From NC2004 sp050874905 (lineage in GTDB: Bacteria; Bacillota; Clostridia; Lachnospirales; Lachnospiraceae): a stretch of DNA of 64,000 nucleotides. Under the pieces are notes generated by a model, which ran no database searches, was not told the DNA's origin, and worked only from the letters and a program-made list of their open reading frames with translations. The stretch lies in assembly GCA_050874905.1 (NCBI GenBank), contig JBNMLP010000014.1:1-64000 (forward strand). Direction: 5' to 3'. The translations under genes and the position numbers were made by a program. Shown here in pieces: positions 44,809 to 53,309 of this stretch; position 1 is the first letter of the stretch; the number at the start of each line of letters is the position of its first letter.

Positions 44809-45584
44809 CCAACTATAAGATTACGATTGCTTACGATGGTGGAAGATATCATGGCTGGCAGTCACAGCGTCATACCGATCAGACGATCGAACAAAAAATA
44901 ACGGAACTGCTCTGTCGTTTTACCGGGGAGGAGATTTCTTTAAATGGTTCTGGAAGAACGGATGCAGGGGTACATGCCAAAGGGCAGGTTGCCAATTTTA
45001 AGACGACGAAGGACTGGAAGGAAGACGAACTTTTGGAAGCCTTTTTTGCTTATCTGCCGCAGGACATTGCAGTTCTTTCCGTAGAGAAGGTGCCGGAGCA
45101 GTTTCATGCAAGATTATCGGCGGTGTCCAAACGGTACCGGTATGTGATCTATAACAGTCCGGTGATCGATGTGTTTGAGCGCAATTATGCATGGCAGGTG
45201 AAGGATCCTCTTGATCTTGCAAACATGAAAAAGGCGGCTGCTGCTCTTTGTGGAGAGTGGGATTATAAGAGCTTTTGTGCCAACCGCAGGATGAAAAAAT
45301 CAACGGTGCGCACGGTATATGACATTGCGATCACCGAAGAGGCCATACCATTTGGGAAAAAACTTACGATAGAGTATACCGGAAGCGGCTTTTTATATAA
45401 CATGGTGCGCATTTTGACGGGAACGTTGGTAGAGGTAGGAAAAGGACAGCGTACTCCGGAGGACATGAAAGCGATACTGGAGGGCAAAAACCGTTCTCTT
45501 GCCGGAATGACAGCACCTCCAATGGGGCTGTTCCTGTGGGATGTGCAGTATGACGATGCGGTGATCCGCCGTCAGAAAATTTAA
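44805..45584 (+). CDS. truA: tRNA pseudouridine(38-40) synthase
   Basis: Modifies uridines 38-40 of the anticodon stem. The 259-residue protein has the start ITIAYDGGRYHGWQ, the catalytic aspartate D53 in GSGRTDAGVHAKGQ, and the C-terminal GSGFLYNMVRILTGTL. It begins in an ATGA overlap with ribF. In most Firmicutes truA sits with ribosomal protein genes; its place between ribF and rpsO here is less usual. Confidence 0.95.
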   Translation: MTNYKITIAYDGGRYHGWQSQRHTDQTIEQKITELLCRFTGEEISLNGSGRTDAGVHAKGQVANFKTTKDWKEDELLEAFFAYLPQDIAVLSVEKVPEQFHARLSAVSKRYRYVIYNSPVIDVFERNYAWQVKDPLDLANMKKAAAALCGEWDYKSFCANRRMKKSTVRTVYDIAITEEAIPFGKKLTIEYTGSGFLYNMVRILTGTLVEVGKGQRTPEDMKAILEGKNRSLAGMTAPPMGLFLWDVQYDDAVIRRQKI

Positions 45585-45593
45585 AATAGCAGG

Positions 45594-45622
45594 TTTACAA
45601 GCAGAAAAATATGTGCTATATT
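45594..45622 (+). promoter_or_regulatory. rpsO promoter
   Basis: TTTACA (45594-45599), 17 bases, TATATT (45617-45622). Confidence 0.65.
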
Positions 45623-45628
45623 AGCTAA

Positions 45629-45715
45629 GTATGATTTTTGCCGTTACTCAGATATCGGACACTCCGACCGCATCTTAGTGACAGGCGTATCACAAATAAG
45701 AAAGGAGATTGTAAC
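45629..45715 (+). promoter_or_regulatory. rpsO structured leader
   Basis: GTTACTCAGAT (45643-45653) pairs with ATCTTAGTGAC (45672-45682) with one mismatch, enclosing an inner CGGA/TCCG hairpin (45656-45666). Leaders of this type before rpsO often bind S15 for autoregulation; the match to a known leader family is inferred. An AAAGGAG site follows. Confidence 0.6.
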
Positions 45716-45982
45716 ATGATTACAACAGAAATGAAGAAAGACATCGTAGCAAAGTACGGAAAAGACGCAAATGACACAGGTTCTATCGAGGTACAGATCG
45801 CATTATTAACCGCAAGAATCAATGACTTAAATGAGCATCTTGCTGTTCATAAGAAGGATCATCATTCCAGAAGAGGTCTTCTGAAGATGGTTGGTCAGAG
45901 ACGTCGTTTACTTGCTTACTATAAGTCAAAAGATATCGAAGCATATCGTGTACTGATCGAGAAGTTAGGTTTAAGAAAGTAA
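45716..45982 (+). CDS. rpsO: 30S ribosomal protein S15
   Basis: Primary 16S rRNA-binding protein, 88 residues, the usual length. The motifs DTGSIEVQIALLTARINDLNEHL and HHSRRGLLKMVGQRRRLLAYY are nearly invariant in bacteria. It has its own promoter and structured leader and is followed by a terminator, so it is expressed apart from truA. Confidence 0.97.
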   Translation: MITTEMKKDIVAKYGKDANDTGSIEVQIALLTARINDLNEHLAVHKKDHHSRRGLLKMVGQRRRLLAYYKSKDIEAYRVLIEKLGLRK

Positions 45983-45997
45983 TCTTAAATGTCAAGG

Positions 45998-46028
45998 GGG
46001 AAGCCGAGAGATCGGCTTCCTTATCTTT
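45998..46028 (+). terminator. rpsO terminator
   Basis: GGAAGCCGA/TCGGCTTCC hairpin (45999-46020) followed by TTATCTTTT. Confidence 0.85.
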
Positions 46029-46049
46029 TAGGTAAAAGGGGTGATAGCC

Positions 46050-46901
46050 ATGATGTTAGATGGTGGATTGATCTTAGAAGGTGGCGGTATGCGCGGACTT
46101 TATACAGTCGGCGTACTGGATTATTTTATGGAACAGGGGCTTTATTTTAAGGACTGCTTTGGTGTATCGGCAGGAGCAAGCCACGGCTGCAGTTATTATT
46201 CCAAACAGCCAAAACGTGCATTAAAAGTGGTAATGCGTTATTTAGATACGAAGCAATATGCTTCTCCGACAGCACTTTTGCTCACCGGGAACTTTTTTGA
46301 CAAGAAATTTCATATGCAGACTGTTCCGGATCAGCTTGTTCCTTACGATTATGAAGCCGCAGATGCCAATCCGATGAACTTCTATTCCGTTGTGACGGAG
46401 TGTGAGAGTGGGCAGGCGGTATATAAGAAAATGGAACACATGCGGGAAGATATGGAATGGATCTGGGCATCCGGATGTCTGCCGCTGGTTGCAAAAATGG
46501 TAGAGATCGATGGAAAGCATTATATGGATGGCGGTATTGCAGATGCGATCCCGGTCAGACATTCCATCGAAATTGGAAATAAGAAAAATGTGGTGGTACT
46601 GACAAGAGATGTGACTTACCGTAAATCACAGGAGAGCACGATGCCGCTTGTAAAGCTTGCTTATCACAATTATCCGAACTTTGTGAAAACGATGGAGGAG
46701 CGGCCGGAGCAGTACAATGAAACACTTGCATTTATCCGGGAAGAGGAGGAAGCAGGAAGATTGTTTGTCATCCGTCCAAAGGAGCCTGTCACAGTCGGAC
46801 GGCTGGAGAAAAACAAAGATGCGTTAAAGGCACTTTGCAGACAGGGGTATCAGGACGCAAAAGAATCCTATGAGAAGCTGCTTCAATACATGGAACAATA
46901 A
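46050..46901 (+). CDS. Patatin-like phospholipase
   Basis: Cytoplasmic lipid acyl hydrolase, 283 residues. The anion hole GGGMRG is at residues 11-16, the nucleophile Ser40 lies in GVSAG, and the aspartate of the dyad is in MDGGIADAIP near 158. The length and C-terminal segment resemble the RssA/YjjU-type bacterial patatins. ATG 46050 is preferred over GTG 46041, because AAAAGGGG is then properly spaced. It stands between rpsO and aroD. The physiological lipid is unknown. Confidence 0.92.
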   Translation: MMLDGGLILEGGGMRGLYTVGVLDYFMEQGLYFKDCFGVSAGASHGCSYYSKQPKRALKVVMRYLDTKQYASPTALLLTGNFFDKKFHMQTVPDQLVPYDYEAADANPMNFYSVVTECESGQAVYKKMEHMREDMEWIWASGCLPLVAKMVEIDGKHYMDGGIADAIPVRHSIEIGNKKNVVVLTRDVTYRKSQESTMPLVKLAYHNYPNFVKTMEERPEQYNETLAFIREEEEAGRLFVIRPKEPVTVGRLEKNKDALKALCRQGYQDAKESYEKLLQYMEQ

Positions 46902-46923
46902 AACAGAAGATAATGGTGAAGAT

Positions 46924-47676
46924 ATGAGTATAGTAAAGATAAGAAATCTGAATCTGGGGGATGAGCAGGTAAAAATCTGTGTACCGCTTGTGGGACAGCA
47001 GCGCACACAATTGGAAACGCAGCTTGCAGCCATCCAAAAGCATGAGCCGGATATGGTGGAATTCCGCGGAGATCATTTTGAGGCAGTGCGGGAAAAAGCC
47101 CGTTTAAAAGAAGTCTTAAAAATGGTACGTGACCGTATGGGAGACACTGCCCTTTTATACACCTTCCGCACAAAGGAGGAAGGCGGTGAAAAAACGATTT
47201 CCTATGAGGAGTATGCAGAACTGCTGGAATTTGTAGCAGATACCGGATATGTGGATGCGGTAGATGTTGAGGTGTATAAAGATGAGGATGAAACACCGGC
47301 ATTGATCCAGACACTGAAGGATAAAGGGATGGTTGTGATTGGTTCTAATCATCATTTTGAAGGAACTCCATCCAAAGAAAAAATGCTGCAGTTATTGATC
47401 GGGATGCAGCAGGCCGGAGTTGATATTGCAAAACTTGCAGTGATGCCGAAGCATCCGGAGGATGTGATGTGTCTGTTGAATGTAACAATGCAGATGAAAA
47501 ATGAGTATTCCGGTACTCCGGTTATTACGATGGCAATGGGAAAACTCGGCGCGCTCAGCCGTATTTCCGGTGGCTTGTTCGGTAACAGCCTGACCTTTGC
47601 CAGTGTGGCCAGACAGTCGGCACCGGGACAGGTGGAGATTGAAACACTCCGGGAAGTGCTTGCACTGACCCAGTAA
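46924..47676 (+). CDS. aroD: 3-dehydroquinate dehydratase, type I
   Basis: Schiff-base enzyme of the shikimate pathway, 250 residues. Visible features: EFRGDHFEAV near 40 (substrate binding), SNHHFEGTPS with the catalytic histidine near 142, AKLAVMPKHPEDV with the Schiff-base lysine near 167, and GALSRISGGLFGNSLTFA near the end. ATG 46924 is the start; an open frame upstream overlaps the patatin gene. No other aro gene adjoins. Confidence 0.95.
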   Translation: MSIVKIRNLNLGDEQVKICVPLVGQQRTQLETQLAAIQKHEPDMVEFRGDHFEAVREKARLKEVLKMVRDRMGDTALLYTFRTKEEGGEKTISYEEYAELLEFVADTGYVDAVDVEVYKDEDETPALIQTLKDKGMVVIGSNHHFEGTPSKEKMLQLLIGMQQAGVDIAKLAVMPKHPEDVMCLLNVTMQMKNEYSGTPVITMAMGKLGALSRISGGLFGNSLTFASVARQSAPGQVEIETLREVLALTQ

Positions 47677-47716
47677 TATGGATGGAAAAATATAAAAAGC
47701 ATAGAAAATATAGTGG

Positions 47717-47767
47717 AAATACCTACATAATAGTGTTATAATAATACGAAATGTGGGTATTTTTTGT
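47717..47767 (+). terminator. Terminator after aroD, overlapping a possible pnp promoter
   Basis: AAATACCTACAT pairs with ATGTGGGTATTT followed by T residues. Its loop contains TATAAT (47737-47742), possibly the -10 box of pnp. Confidence 0.65.
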
Positions 47768-47794
47768 TTTGCATGTTTCATGCACGAAGACCGA

Positions 47795-47915
47795 GACTTC
47801 TTATGAGCAGACAGAATGGGCAGAGAGGCTGTCTGCTGATGAGTTGTTTCGGTGTAACATGCCCGCATGACCAGGTGTGATACCTGATAAGACAAAATGA
47901 ATGGGCAAAGCCCGG
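47795..47915 (+). promoter_or_regulatory. pnp leader hairpins
   Basis: The leader holds GCAGACAG/CTGTCTGC (47804-47839 region), CAGGTGTGATACCTG, and GGGCAAAGCCC next to the ribosome site. Leaders with hairpins are known for pnp autoregulation through RNase III-type cuts; here this is inference. Confidence 0.5.
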
Positions 47916-47929
47916 AAAAGGAGAACAGT

Positions 47930-50014
47930 ATGTACAAAAGTTTTAGTATGGAACTTGCCGGAAGAACACTGACTGTCGATGTAGGTCGTGTTGGTAAGCA
48001 GGCAAATGGATGTGCTTTTATGCATTATGGTGATACAACAGTGCTTTCTACTGCAACCGCATCCGATAAGCCAAGAGATGGAATTGACTTCTTCCCGCTT
48101 AGTGTGGAATTTGAGGAGAAGATGTATTCTGTAGGTAAGATTCCTGGAGGATTTAACAAGCGTGAGGGTAAGGCAAGCGAGAATTCTGTATTGACCGCCC
48201 GTGTGATCGACCGTCCGATGCGTCCGTTATTCCCAAAAGATTACCGTAATGATGTCACTCTGAACAATATGGTAATGAGTGTGGATCCGGCATGTCGTCC
48301 GGAGTTAGTTGGTATGTTAGGATCTGCGATTGCAACCTGTATTTCCGATATTCCGTTTGACGGTCCATGCGCTATGACACAGATGGGTATGATCGACGGT
48401 GAGTTTATCGTAAATCCTTCTCAGGCAGAGTGGGATAAGGGTGACTTAAAGCTGACTGTTGCCTCTACCAGAGAAAAGGTTATTATGATCGAGGCAGGTG
48501 CTAACTTGATCTCTGACGAGAAGATGATCGAAGCTATTTACCGTTGCCATGATGTCAACCAGACGATCATTGAGTTTATTGACAGTATCGTAGCAGAGGT
48601 TGGAAAACCAAAACATGCCTATGAAAGCTGTGCTATTCCAGAGGAAATGTTTGCGGCAATGCGTGAGATCGTAACACCGGAGCAGATGGAAGAGGCAGTC
48701 TTCACAGATGAGAAGCAGGTGCGTGAGGAGAACATCAGAGAGATCACAGCCAAATTTGAAGAAGCATTTGCAGAAAAAGAAGAATGGCTTGCCGTACTCG
48801 GTGAGGCAGTATATCAGTATCAGAAAAAGACCGTTCGTAAGATGATCTTAAAGGATCACAAGCGTCCGGATGGCCGTGCGATCGATCAGATCCGTCCTTT
48901 GGCAGCAGAGGTTGACCTGATCCCAAGAGTACATGGTTCTGCAATGTTTACCCGTGGTCAGACACAGATCTGTAACGTGGTAACACTGGCTCCACTTTCT
49001 GAGATCCAGAAGATCGACGGTTTAGATGAGAATGTGACAAGCAAACGATACATGCATCACTATAACTTCCCGTCTTATTCTGTAGGTGAGACAAAGCCAT
49101 CCCGTGGACCGGGACGTCGTGAGATCGGTCATGGCGCATTGGCAGAGCGTGCGCTTCTTCCGGTACTTCCAAGTGAAGAAGAGTTCCCATATGCGATCCG
49201 TTCCGTATCAGAGACCTTTGAGTCCAACGGTTCTACTTCCATGGCATCTACCTGTTCTTCCTGCATGTCGCTGATGGCAGCGGGTGTTCCGTTAAAGGAT
49301 ATGGTAGCTGGTATTTCCTGTGGTCTGGTAACCGGAGATACCGATGATGATTATCTGGTACTTACTGATATTCAGGGCTTAGAGGATTTCTTCGGCGATA
49401 TGGACTTTAAGGTAACCGGTACCCATGAAGGAATCAGTGCGATCCAGATGGATATTAAGATCCATGGTCTGACCCGTCCAATCGTAGAAGAGGCGATCAG
49501 AAGAGCACATGAGGCGCGTAACTTCATTATGGATACCTGCATGTCAAATGCGATCAGCGAGCCAAGAGATCACGTAGGAGAGCTGGCACCAAAGATCATT
49601 CAGACAAAGGTAGATCCGGATAAGATCAGCGAGATCATTGGACAGCGCGGTAAGACGATCAACAAGATCATTGATGAGACTGGCGTGAAGATCGATATCA
49701 ATGACGAAGGTATGGTATTTATCTGCGGTATCGAGCAGGAAATGATGGACAAAGCGATGAAGATCATCCGCTCTATCGTAGATCCCATCGAGGTTGGACA
49801 GATCTATGAAGGAAAAGTAGTTCGTATCATGAACTTCGGTGCATTTGTGGAGCTTGCACCAAATAAGGATGGTATGATCCATATTTCCAAGTTGGCAAAT
49901 GAGCGTGTAGAAAAAGTAGAAGACGTAGTAAACATTGGCGATGTAGTACGCGTAAAGGTATTAGAGGTAGACAAGATGGGCCGTATTAATTTGAGCCTTA
50001 AGGATGCCCAGTAA
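47930..50014 (+). CDS. pnp: Polyribonucleotide nucleotidyltransferase (PNPase)
   Basis: 3'-5' phosphorolytic exoribonuclease of mRNA decay, 694 residues. Two RNase PH domains (first with RPLFPKDYRNDV; second with the active-site GDTDDDYLVLTDIQGLEDFFGDMDFKVTGT), then KH (GQRGKTINKIIDETGVKI) and S1 (GKVVRIMNFGAFVEL) domains are all present. ATG 47930 follows AAAAGGAG. It closes the truB-rpsO-pnp neighbourhood. Confidence 0.97.
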   Translation: MYKSFSMELAGRTLTVDVGRVGKQANGCAFMHYGDTTVLSTATASDKPRDGIDFFPLSVEFEEKMYSVGKIPGGFNKREGKASENSVLTARVIDRPMRPLFPKDYRNDVTLNNMVMSVDPACRPELVGMLGSAIATCISDIPFDGPCAMTQMGMIDGEFIVNPSQAEWDKGDLKLTVASTREKVIMIEAGANLISDEKMIEAIYRCHDVNQTIIEFIDSIVAEVGKPKHAYESCAIPEEMFAAMREIVTPEQMEEAVFTDEKQVREENIREITAKFEEAFAEKEEWLAVLGEAVYQYQKKTVRKMILKDHKRPDGRAIDQIRPLAAEVDLIPRVHGSAMFTRGQTQICNVVTLAPLSEIQKIDGLDENVTSKRYMHHYNFPSYSVGETKPSRGPGRREIGHGALAERALLPVLPSEEEFPYAIRSVSETFESNGSTSMASTCSSCMSLMAAGVPLKDMVAGISCGLVTGDTDDDYLVLTDIQGLEDFFGDMDFKVTGTHEGISAIQMDIKIHGLTRPIVEEAIRRAHEARNFIMDTCMSNAISEPRDHVGELAPKIIQTKVDPDKISEIIGQRGKTINKIIDETGVKIDINDEGMVFICGIEQEMMDKAMKIIRSIVDPIEVGQIYEGKVVRIMNFGAFVELAPNKDGMIHISKLANERVEKVEDVVNIGDVVRVKVLEVDKMGRINLSLKDAQ

Positions 50015-50024
50015 TAAGAAAAAC

Positions 50025-50057
50025 AAAAAGGGAACCCGAAAGTGGGTTTCCTTTTTC
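50025..50057 (+). terminator. pnp terminator
   Basis: AAAAAGGGAACCC/GGGTTTCCTTTTT with GAAAGT loop and T run. Confidence 0.9.
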
Positions 50058-50134
50058 TGTATTGTGGTAAATTTATACAAAAAACATAGCAGATACAAAC
50101 TGGAAAACTATGTTAAAAATTTATCAATTTAAGG

Positions 50135-50163
50135 TTGCAATGCAATTTCAATTATGATAAAAT
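50135..50163 (+). promoter_or_regulatory. Butyrate operon promoter
   Basis: TTGCAA (50135-50140), 17 bases, TAAAAT (50158-50163), in an AT-rich region about 84 bases before thlA. Confidence 0.7.
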
Positions 50164-50246
50164 GGGTACATACTAGGGTGAGAGTGTACATTTTCCTTAT
50201 TGTGCATTTTTACCAAAACATATTTATAAAATGGAGGAAACATATT

Positions 50247-51428
50247 ATGTCAAAGAAAGTTGTTTTAGCTGGCGCATGTCGTACAGCCATCGGAACTATG
50301 GGTGGAGGATTAAGCACAACTCCAGCTCCAGTATTAGGTTCTATCGTAATCAAGGAAGCATTAAACCGTGCTGGTGTACCTGCTGATCAGGTTGACCATG
50401 TATACATGGGATGCGTTATCCAGGCTGGTCTTGGTCAGAACGTTGCACGTCAGGCTTCTTTAAAAGCAGGTCTTCCTATTGAGACTCCTGCTGTTACAGT
50501 AAACGTAGTATGTGGTTCTGGTCTGAACTGTGTAAACATGGCTGCTCAGATGATCCAGGCTGGCGATGCTGACATCGTTGTAGCTGGTGGTGTGGAGAAT
50601 ATGTCTATGGCTCCATATGCATTAAAGCAGGCTCGTTTTGGTTACAGAATGGGTAATAACACTGTAGTTGATACTATGGTAAATGATGCTTTATGGGATG
50701 CATTCAATGATTACCACATGGGTATCACAGCAGAGAACGTATGTGAGAAATATGGTATCACAAGAGAAGAGTTAGATGCATTTGCTGCAAAGAGCCAGCA
50801 GAAGGCAGCAGCTGCTGTTGAATCTGGTGCATTCAAAGACGAGATCGTTCCTGTTGAAGTAAAGAAGAAAAAAGAGACAGTTATCATTGATACTGATGAG
50901 GGACCACGTCCTGGAACAACTGCTGAGAGCATTGCAAAGTTACGTCCTGCATTCAAGAAAGACGGTATCGTAACAGCTGCAAACTCTTCAGGAATCAATG
51001 ACGGTGCTGCAGCAATCGTTGTTATGAGCGAAGAGAAAGCAAAAGAGTTAGGCGTTACTCCAATGGCTACATTCGTTGCAGGAGCATTAGGCGGAGTAGA
51101 TCCTTCTATCATGGGTGTAGGTCCTGTTGCTTCTACAAAGAAAGTATTAGCTAAGACTGGTATGACGATCGATCAGTTCGATATCATCGAGGCAAATGAG
51201 GCATTTGCTGCACAGTCTATCGCTGTACAGAGAGAATTAGGCTTTACAGATGAGCAGTTGAATCCAAACGGTGGTGCGATTGCATTAGGACATCCTGTTG
51301 GAGCTTCTGGATGCCGTATCTTAGTAACTCTGCTTCATGAGATGCAGAAGAAAGATGCAAAGACTGGTTTAGCAACCTTATGTATCGGTGGCGGTATGGG
51401 ATGCTCTACCATCGTTAAGAGAGACTAA
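50247..51428 (+). CDS. thlA: Acetyl-CoA C-acetyltransferase (thiolase)
   Basis: Condenses two acetyl-CoA to acetoacetyl-CoA, first step of butyrate formation. The 393-residue protein has the acyl-enzyme Cys in VVCGSGLN (residue ~89), a catalytic histidine in NPNGGAIALGHPVGASG and the second cysteine in CIGGGMGCST. Codon use is strongly biased, as expected for a very highly expressed gene. ATG 50247 follows TGGAGG. First gene of thlA-crt-hbd-bcd-etfB-etfA. Confidence 0.97.
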   Translation: MSKKVVLAGACRTAIGTMGGGLSTTPAPVLGSIVIKEALNRAGVPADQVDHVYMGCVIQAGLGQNVARQASLKAGLPIETPAVTVNVVCGSGLNCVNMAAQMIQAGDADIVVAGGVENMSMAPYALKQARFGYRMGNNTVVDTMVNDALWDAFNDYHMGITAENVCEKYGITREELDAFAAKSQQKAAAAVESGAFKDEIVPVEVKKKKETVIIDTDEGPRPGTTAESIAKLRPAFKKDGIVTAANSSGINDGAAAIVVMSEEKAKELGVTPMATFVAGALGGVDPSIMGVGPVASTKKVLAKTGMTIDQFDIIEANEAFAAQSIAVQRELGFTDEQLNPNGGAIALGHPVGASGCRILVTLLHEMQKKDAKTGLATLCIGGGMGCSTIVKRD

Positions 51429-51440
51429 TTGGGAAGCTTT

Positions 51441-51469
51441 TCATCTGCGGGATCATTCCGCAGATGAAT
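51441..51469 (+). repeat. Intercistronic hairpin thlA-crt
   Basis: TTCATCTGCGG (51441-51451) pairs perfectly with CCGCAGATGAA (51459-51469); no T run. Probably protects mRNA ends or adjusts transcript levels. Confidence 0.7.
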
Positions 51470-51489
51470 TTATGTAAAAGGAGAATATC

Positions 51490-52278
51490 ATGGAATTTAT
51501 CACATATGAGCAGGATGGTTTTGTAGGTGTGATTACCATCAATCGTCCAAAAGCGTTAAACGCATTAAACTCACAGGTATTAGATGAGTTAAATGAGACT
51601 TTAGATGCTGTAGATTTAGATGCTACCAGAGCATTGATCGTAACCGGTGCCGGAGAGAAATCTTTTGTTGCCGGCGCAGATATTGGAGAGATGTCTACTC
51701 TTACTAAAGCAGAAGGAGAGGCATTTGGTAAAAAGGGAAATGATGTATTCCGTAAGATTGAAACATTCCCAATCCCTGTTATTGCTGCAGTCAATGGTTT
51801 TGCACTCGGCGGTGGATGTGAGATCAGCATGAGTTGTGACATCCGCATCTGTTCAGAGAACGCTGTATTTGGTCAGCCTGAGGTTGGTCTTGGTATTACC
51901 CCTGGATTTGGTGGAACACAGAGACTGGCTCGCCTGGTAGGTGCTGGTATGGCAAAACAGATGATCTACACGGCTCGTAACATCAAAGCAGACGAGGCAT
52001 ACCGCATTGGTTTAGTCAATGCTGTATACCCATTAGAGGAGCTTTTAGATGCTGCTAAGAAATTAGCACAGGGCATTGCTAAGCAGGCTCCGATCGCAGT
52101 TCGCAACTGCAAAAAGGCAATCAATGACGGACTTCAGGTAGATATGGATCAGGCTATCGTGATCGAGGAGAAATTATTCGGTGACTGCTTCGAGACAGAA
52201 GACCAGAAAGCCGGAATGGGCAATTTCTTAGCTCCAAAAGAGCAGAAAGTAAAAGTCGTAGACTTTAAGAACAAATAA
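51490..52278 (+). CDS. crt: 3-hydroxybutyryl-CoA dehydratase (crotonase)
   Basis: Dehydrates 3-hydroxybutyryl-CoA to crotonyl-CoA; 262 residues of the enoyl-CoA hydratase fold. The CoA-binding GADIGEM, the oxyanion-hole ALGGGCEISMSCD and the two catalytic glutamates (in GGGCEIS and FGQPEVGLGITPGFGG) are present. An AAAAGGAG site precedes the ATG. Second gene of the butyrate operon. Confidence 0.96.
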   Translation: MEFITYEQDGFVGVITINRPKALNALNSQVLDELNETLDAVDLDATRALIVTGAGEKSFVAGADIGEMSTLTKAEGEAFGKKGNDVFRKIETFPIPVIAAVNGFALGGGCEISMSCDIRICSENAVFGQPEVGLGITPGFGGTQRLARLVGAGMAKQMIYTARNIKADEAYRIGLVNAVYPLEELLDAAKKLAQGIAKQAPIAVRNCKKAINDGLQVDMDQAIVIEEKLFGDCFETEDQKAGMGNFLAPKEQKVKVVDFKNK

Positions 52279-52302
52279 TTGTTTGTGTTATGTCGATTTT
52301 AT

Positions 52303-52337
52303 CACAAAGGAAGATATCCACGTATCCTTCCTTTGTG
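52303..52337 (+). repeat. Intercistronic hairpin crt-hbd
   Basis: CACAAAGGAAG pairs with CTTCCTTTGTG around a short loop; no T run follows. Parallel to the hairpin in the thlA-crt gap. Confidence 0.7.
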
Positions 52338-52372
52338 TGAAATTTACAAATAAAAAATAGGAGGATGAAAAC

Positions 52373-53245
52373 ATGAAGGTAGGCGTAATTGGCGCAGGTA
52401 CTATGGGCCAGGGTATTGCGAAAGCATTTGCTATGGTTGATGGCTACGAAGTTGCACTCTGCGATATCAAGCAGGAGTGGGCTGACGGTGGAAAGGACAA
52501 GATTGCAAAAGGTTATGCAAGACTTGTAGAAAAAGGTAAGATGACTCAGGAGAAGGTTGACGGAATTCTTAACAGCATTACGACTGGTTTGAAGGAAGAC
52601 CTTTGCGCAGACTGTGATTTAGTTGTTGAGGCTGCATTTGAGGATATGAAAGTGAAGAAAGATACATTTGGTGAGTTAGACAAGATCTGTAAGCCAGAGT
52701 GTGTATTTGCTTCTAACACATCCAGCCTTTCTATCACAGAGATCGGTAACGGTTTAACACGTCCTATGATCGGTATGCACTTCTTTAACCCTGCTGACCG
52801 TATGAAATTAGTTGAGGTTATCGCTGGTGTGAATACTCCTCAGGAGACAGTAGACAAGATCGTTGCAATCGCAAAAGAGATTGGCAAGACTCCTGTTCAG
52901 GTAAATGAAGCTGCTGGTTTCGTAGTAAACCGTATCTTGATCCCAATGATCAATGAAGCTGCTTTCATCAAGATGGAAGGTGTTTCTGATATTGCCGGTA
53001 TCGATGCTGCTATGAAGCTTGGTGCAAATCATCCAATGGGACCTTTAGAGTTAGGTGATTTCGTTGGCCTTGATATCTGTCTGGCTATTATGGATGTATT
53101 ATATGCAGAGACTGGCGACAGCAAGTATCGTGCATGTCCATTGATCCGTAAGATGGTTCGTGGTGGTAACTTAGGCTGCAAGAGTGGCAAAGGTTTCTAT
53201 GTATACAATGCTGACCGCACAAAGACACCAGTAGATGCTCAGTAA
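52373..53245 (+). CDS. hbd: 3-hydroxybutyryl-CoA dehydrogenase
   Basis: NAD(P)-dependent reduction of acetoacetyl-CoA, 290 residues. The Rossmann start is GVIGAGTMGQGIAKAF; the catalytic region is SSLSITEIG, HFFNPADRMKLVE (His) and NEAAGFVVNRILIPM. An AGGAGG site precedes the ATG. It sits in normal order after crt. Confidence 0.97.
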   Translation: MKVGVIGAGTMGQGIAKAFAMVDGYEVALCDIKQEWADGGKDKIAKGYARLVEKGKMTQEKVDGILNSITTGLKEDLCADCDLVVEAAFEDMKVKKDTFGELDKICKPECVFASNTSSLSITEIGNGLTRPMIGMHFFNPADRMKLVEVIAGVNTPQETVDKIVAIAKEIGKTPVQVNEAAGFVVNRILIPMINEAAFIKMEGVSDIAGIDAAMKLGANHPMGPLELGDFVGLDICLAIMDVLYAETGDSKYRACPLIRKMVRGGNLGCKSGKGFYVYNADRTKTPVDAQ

Positions 53246-53309
53246 TTGAGATCAGGTGGATTGATAAGGATTTGATCCAATATCATTTTTATAGGAGGAA
53301 ATATACAAA

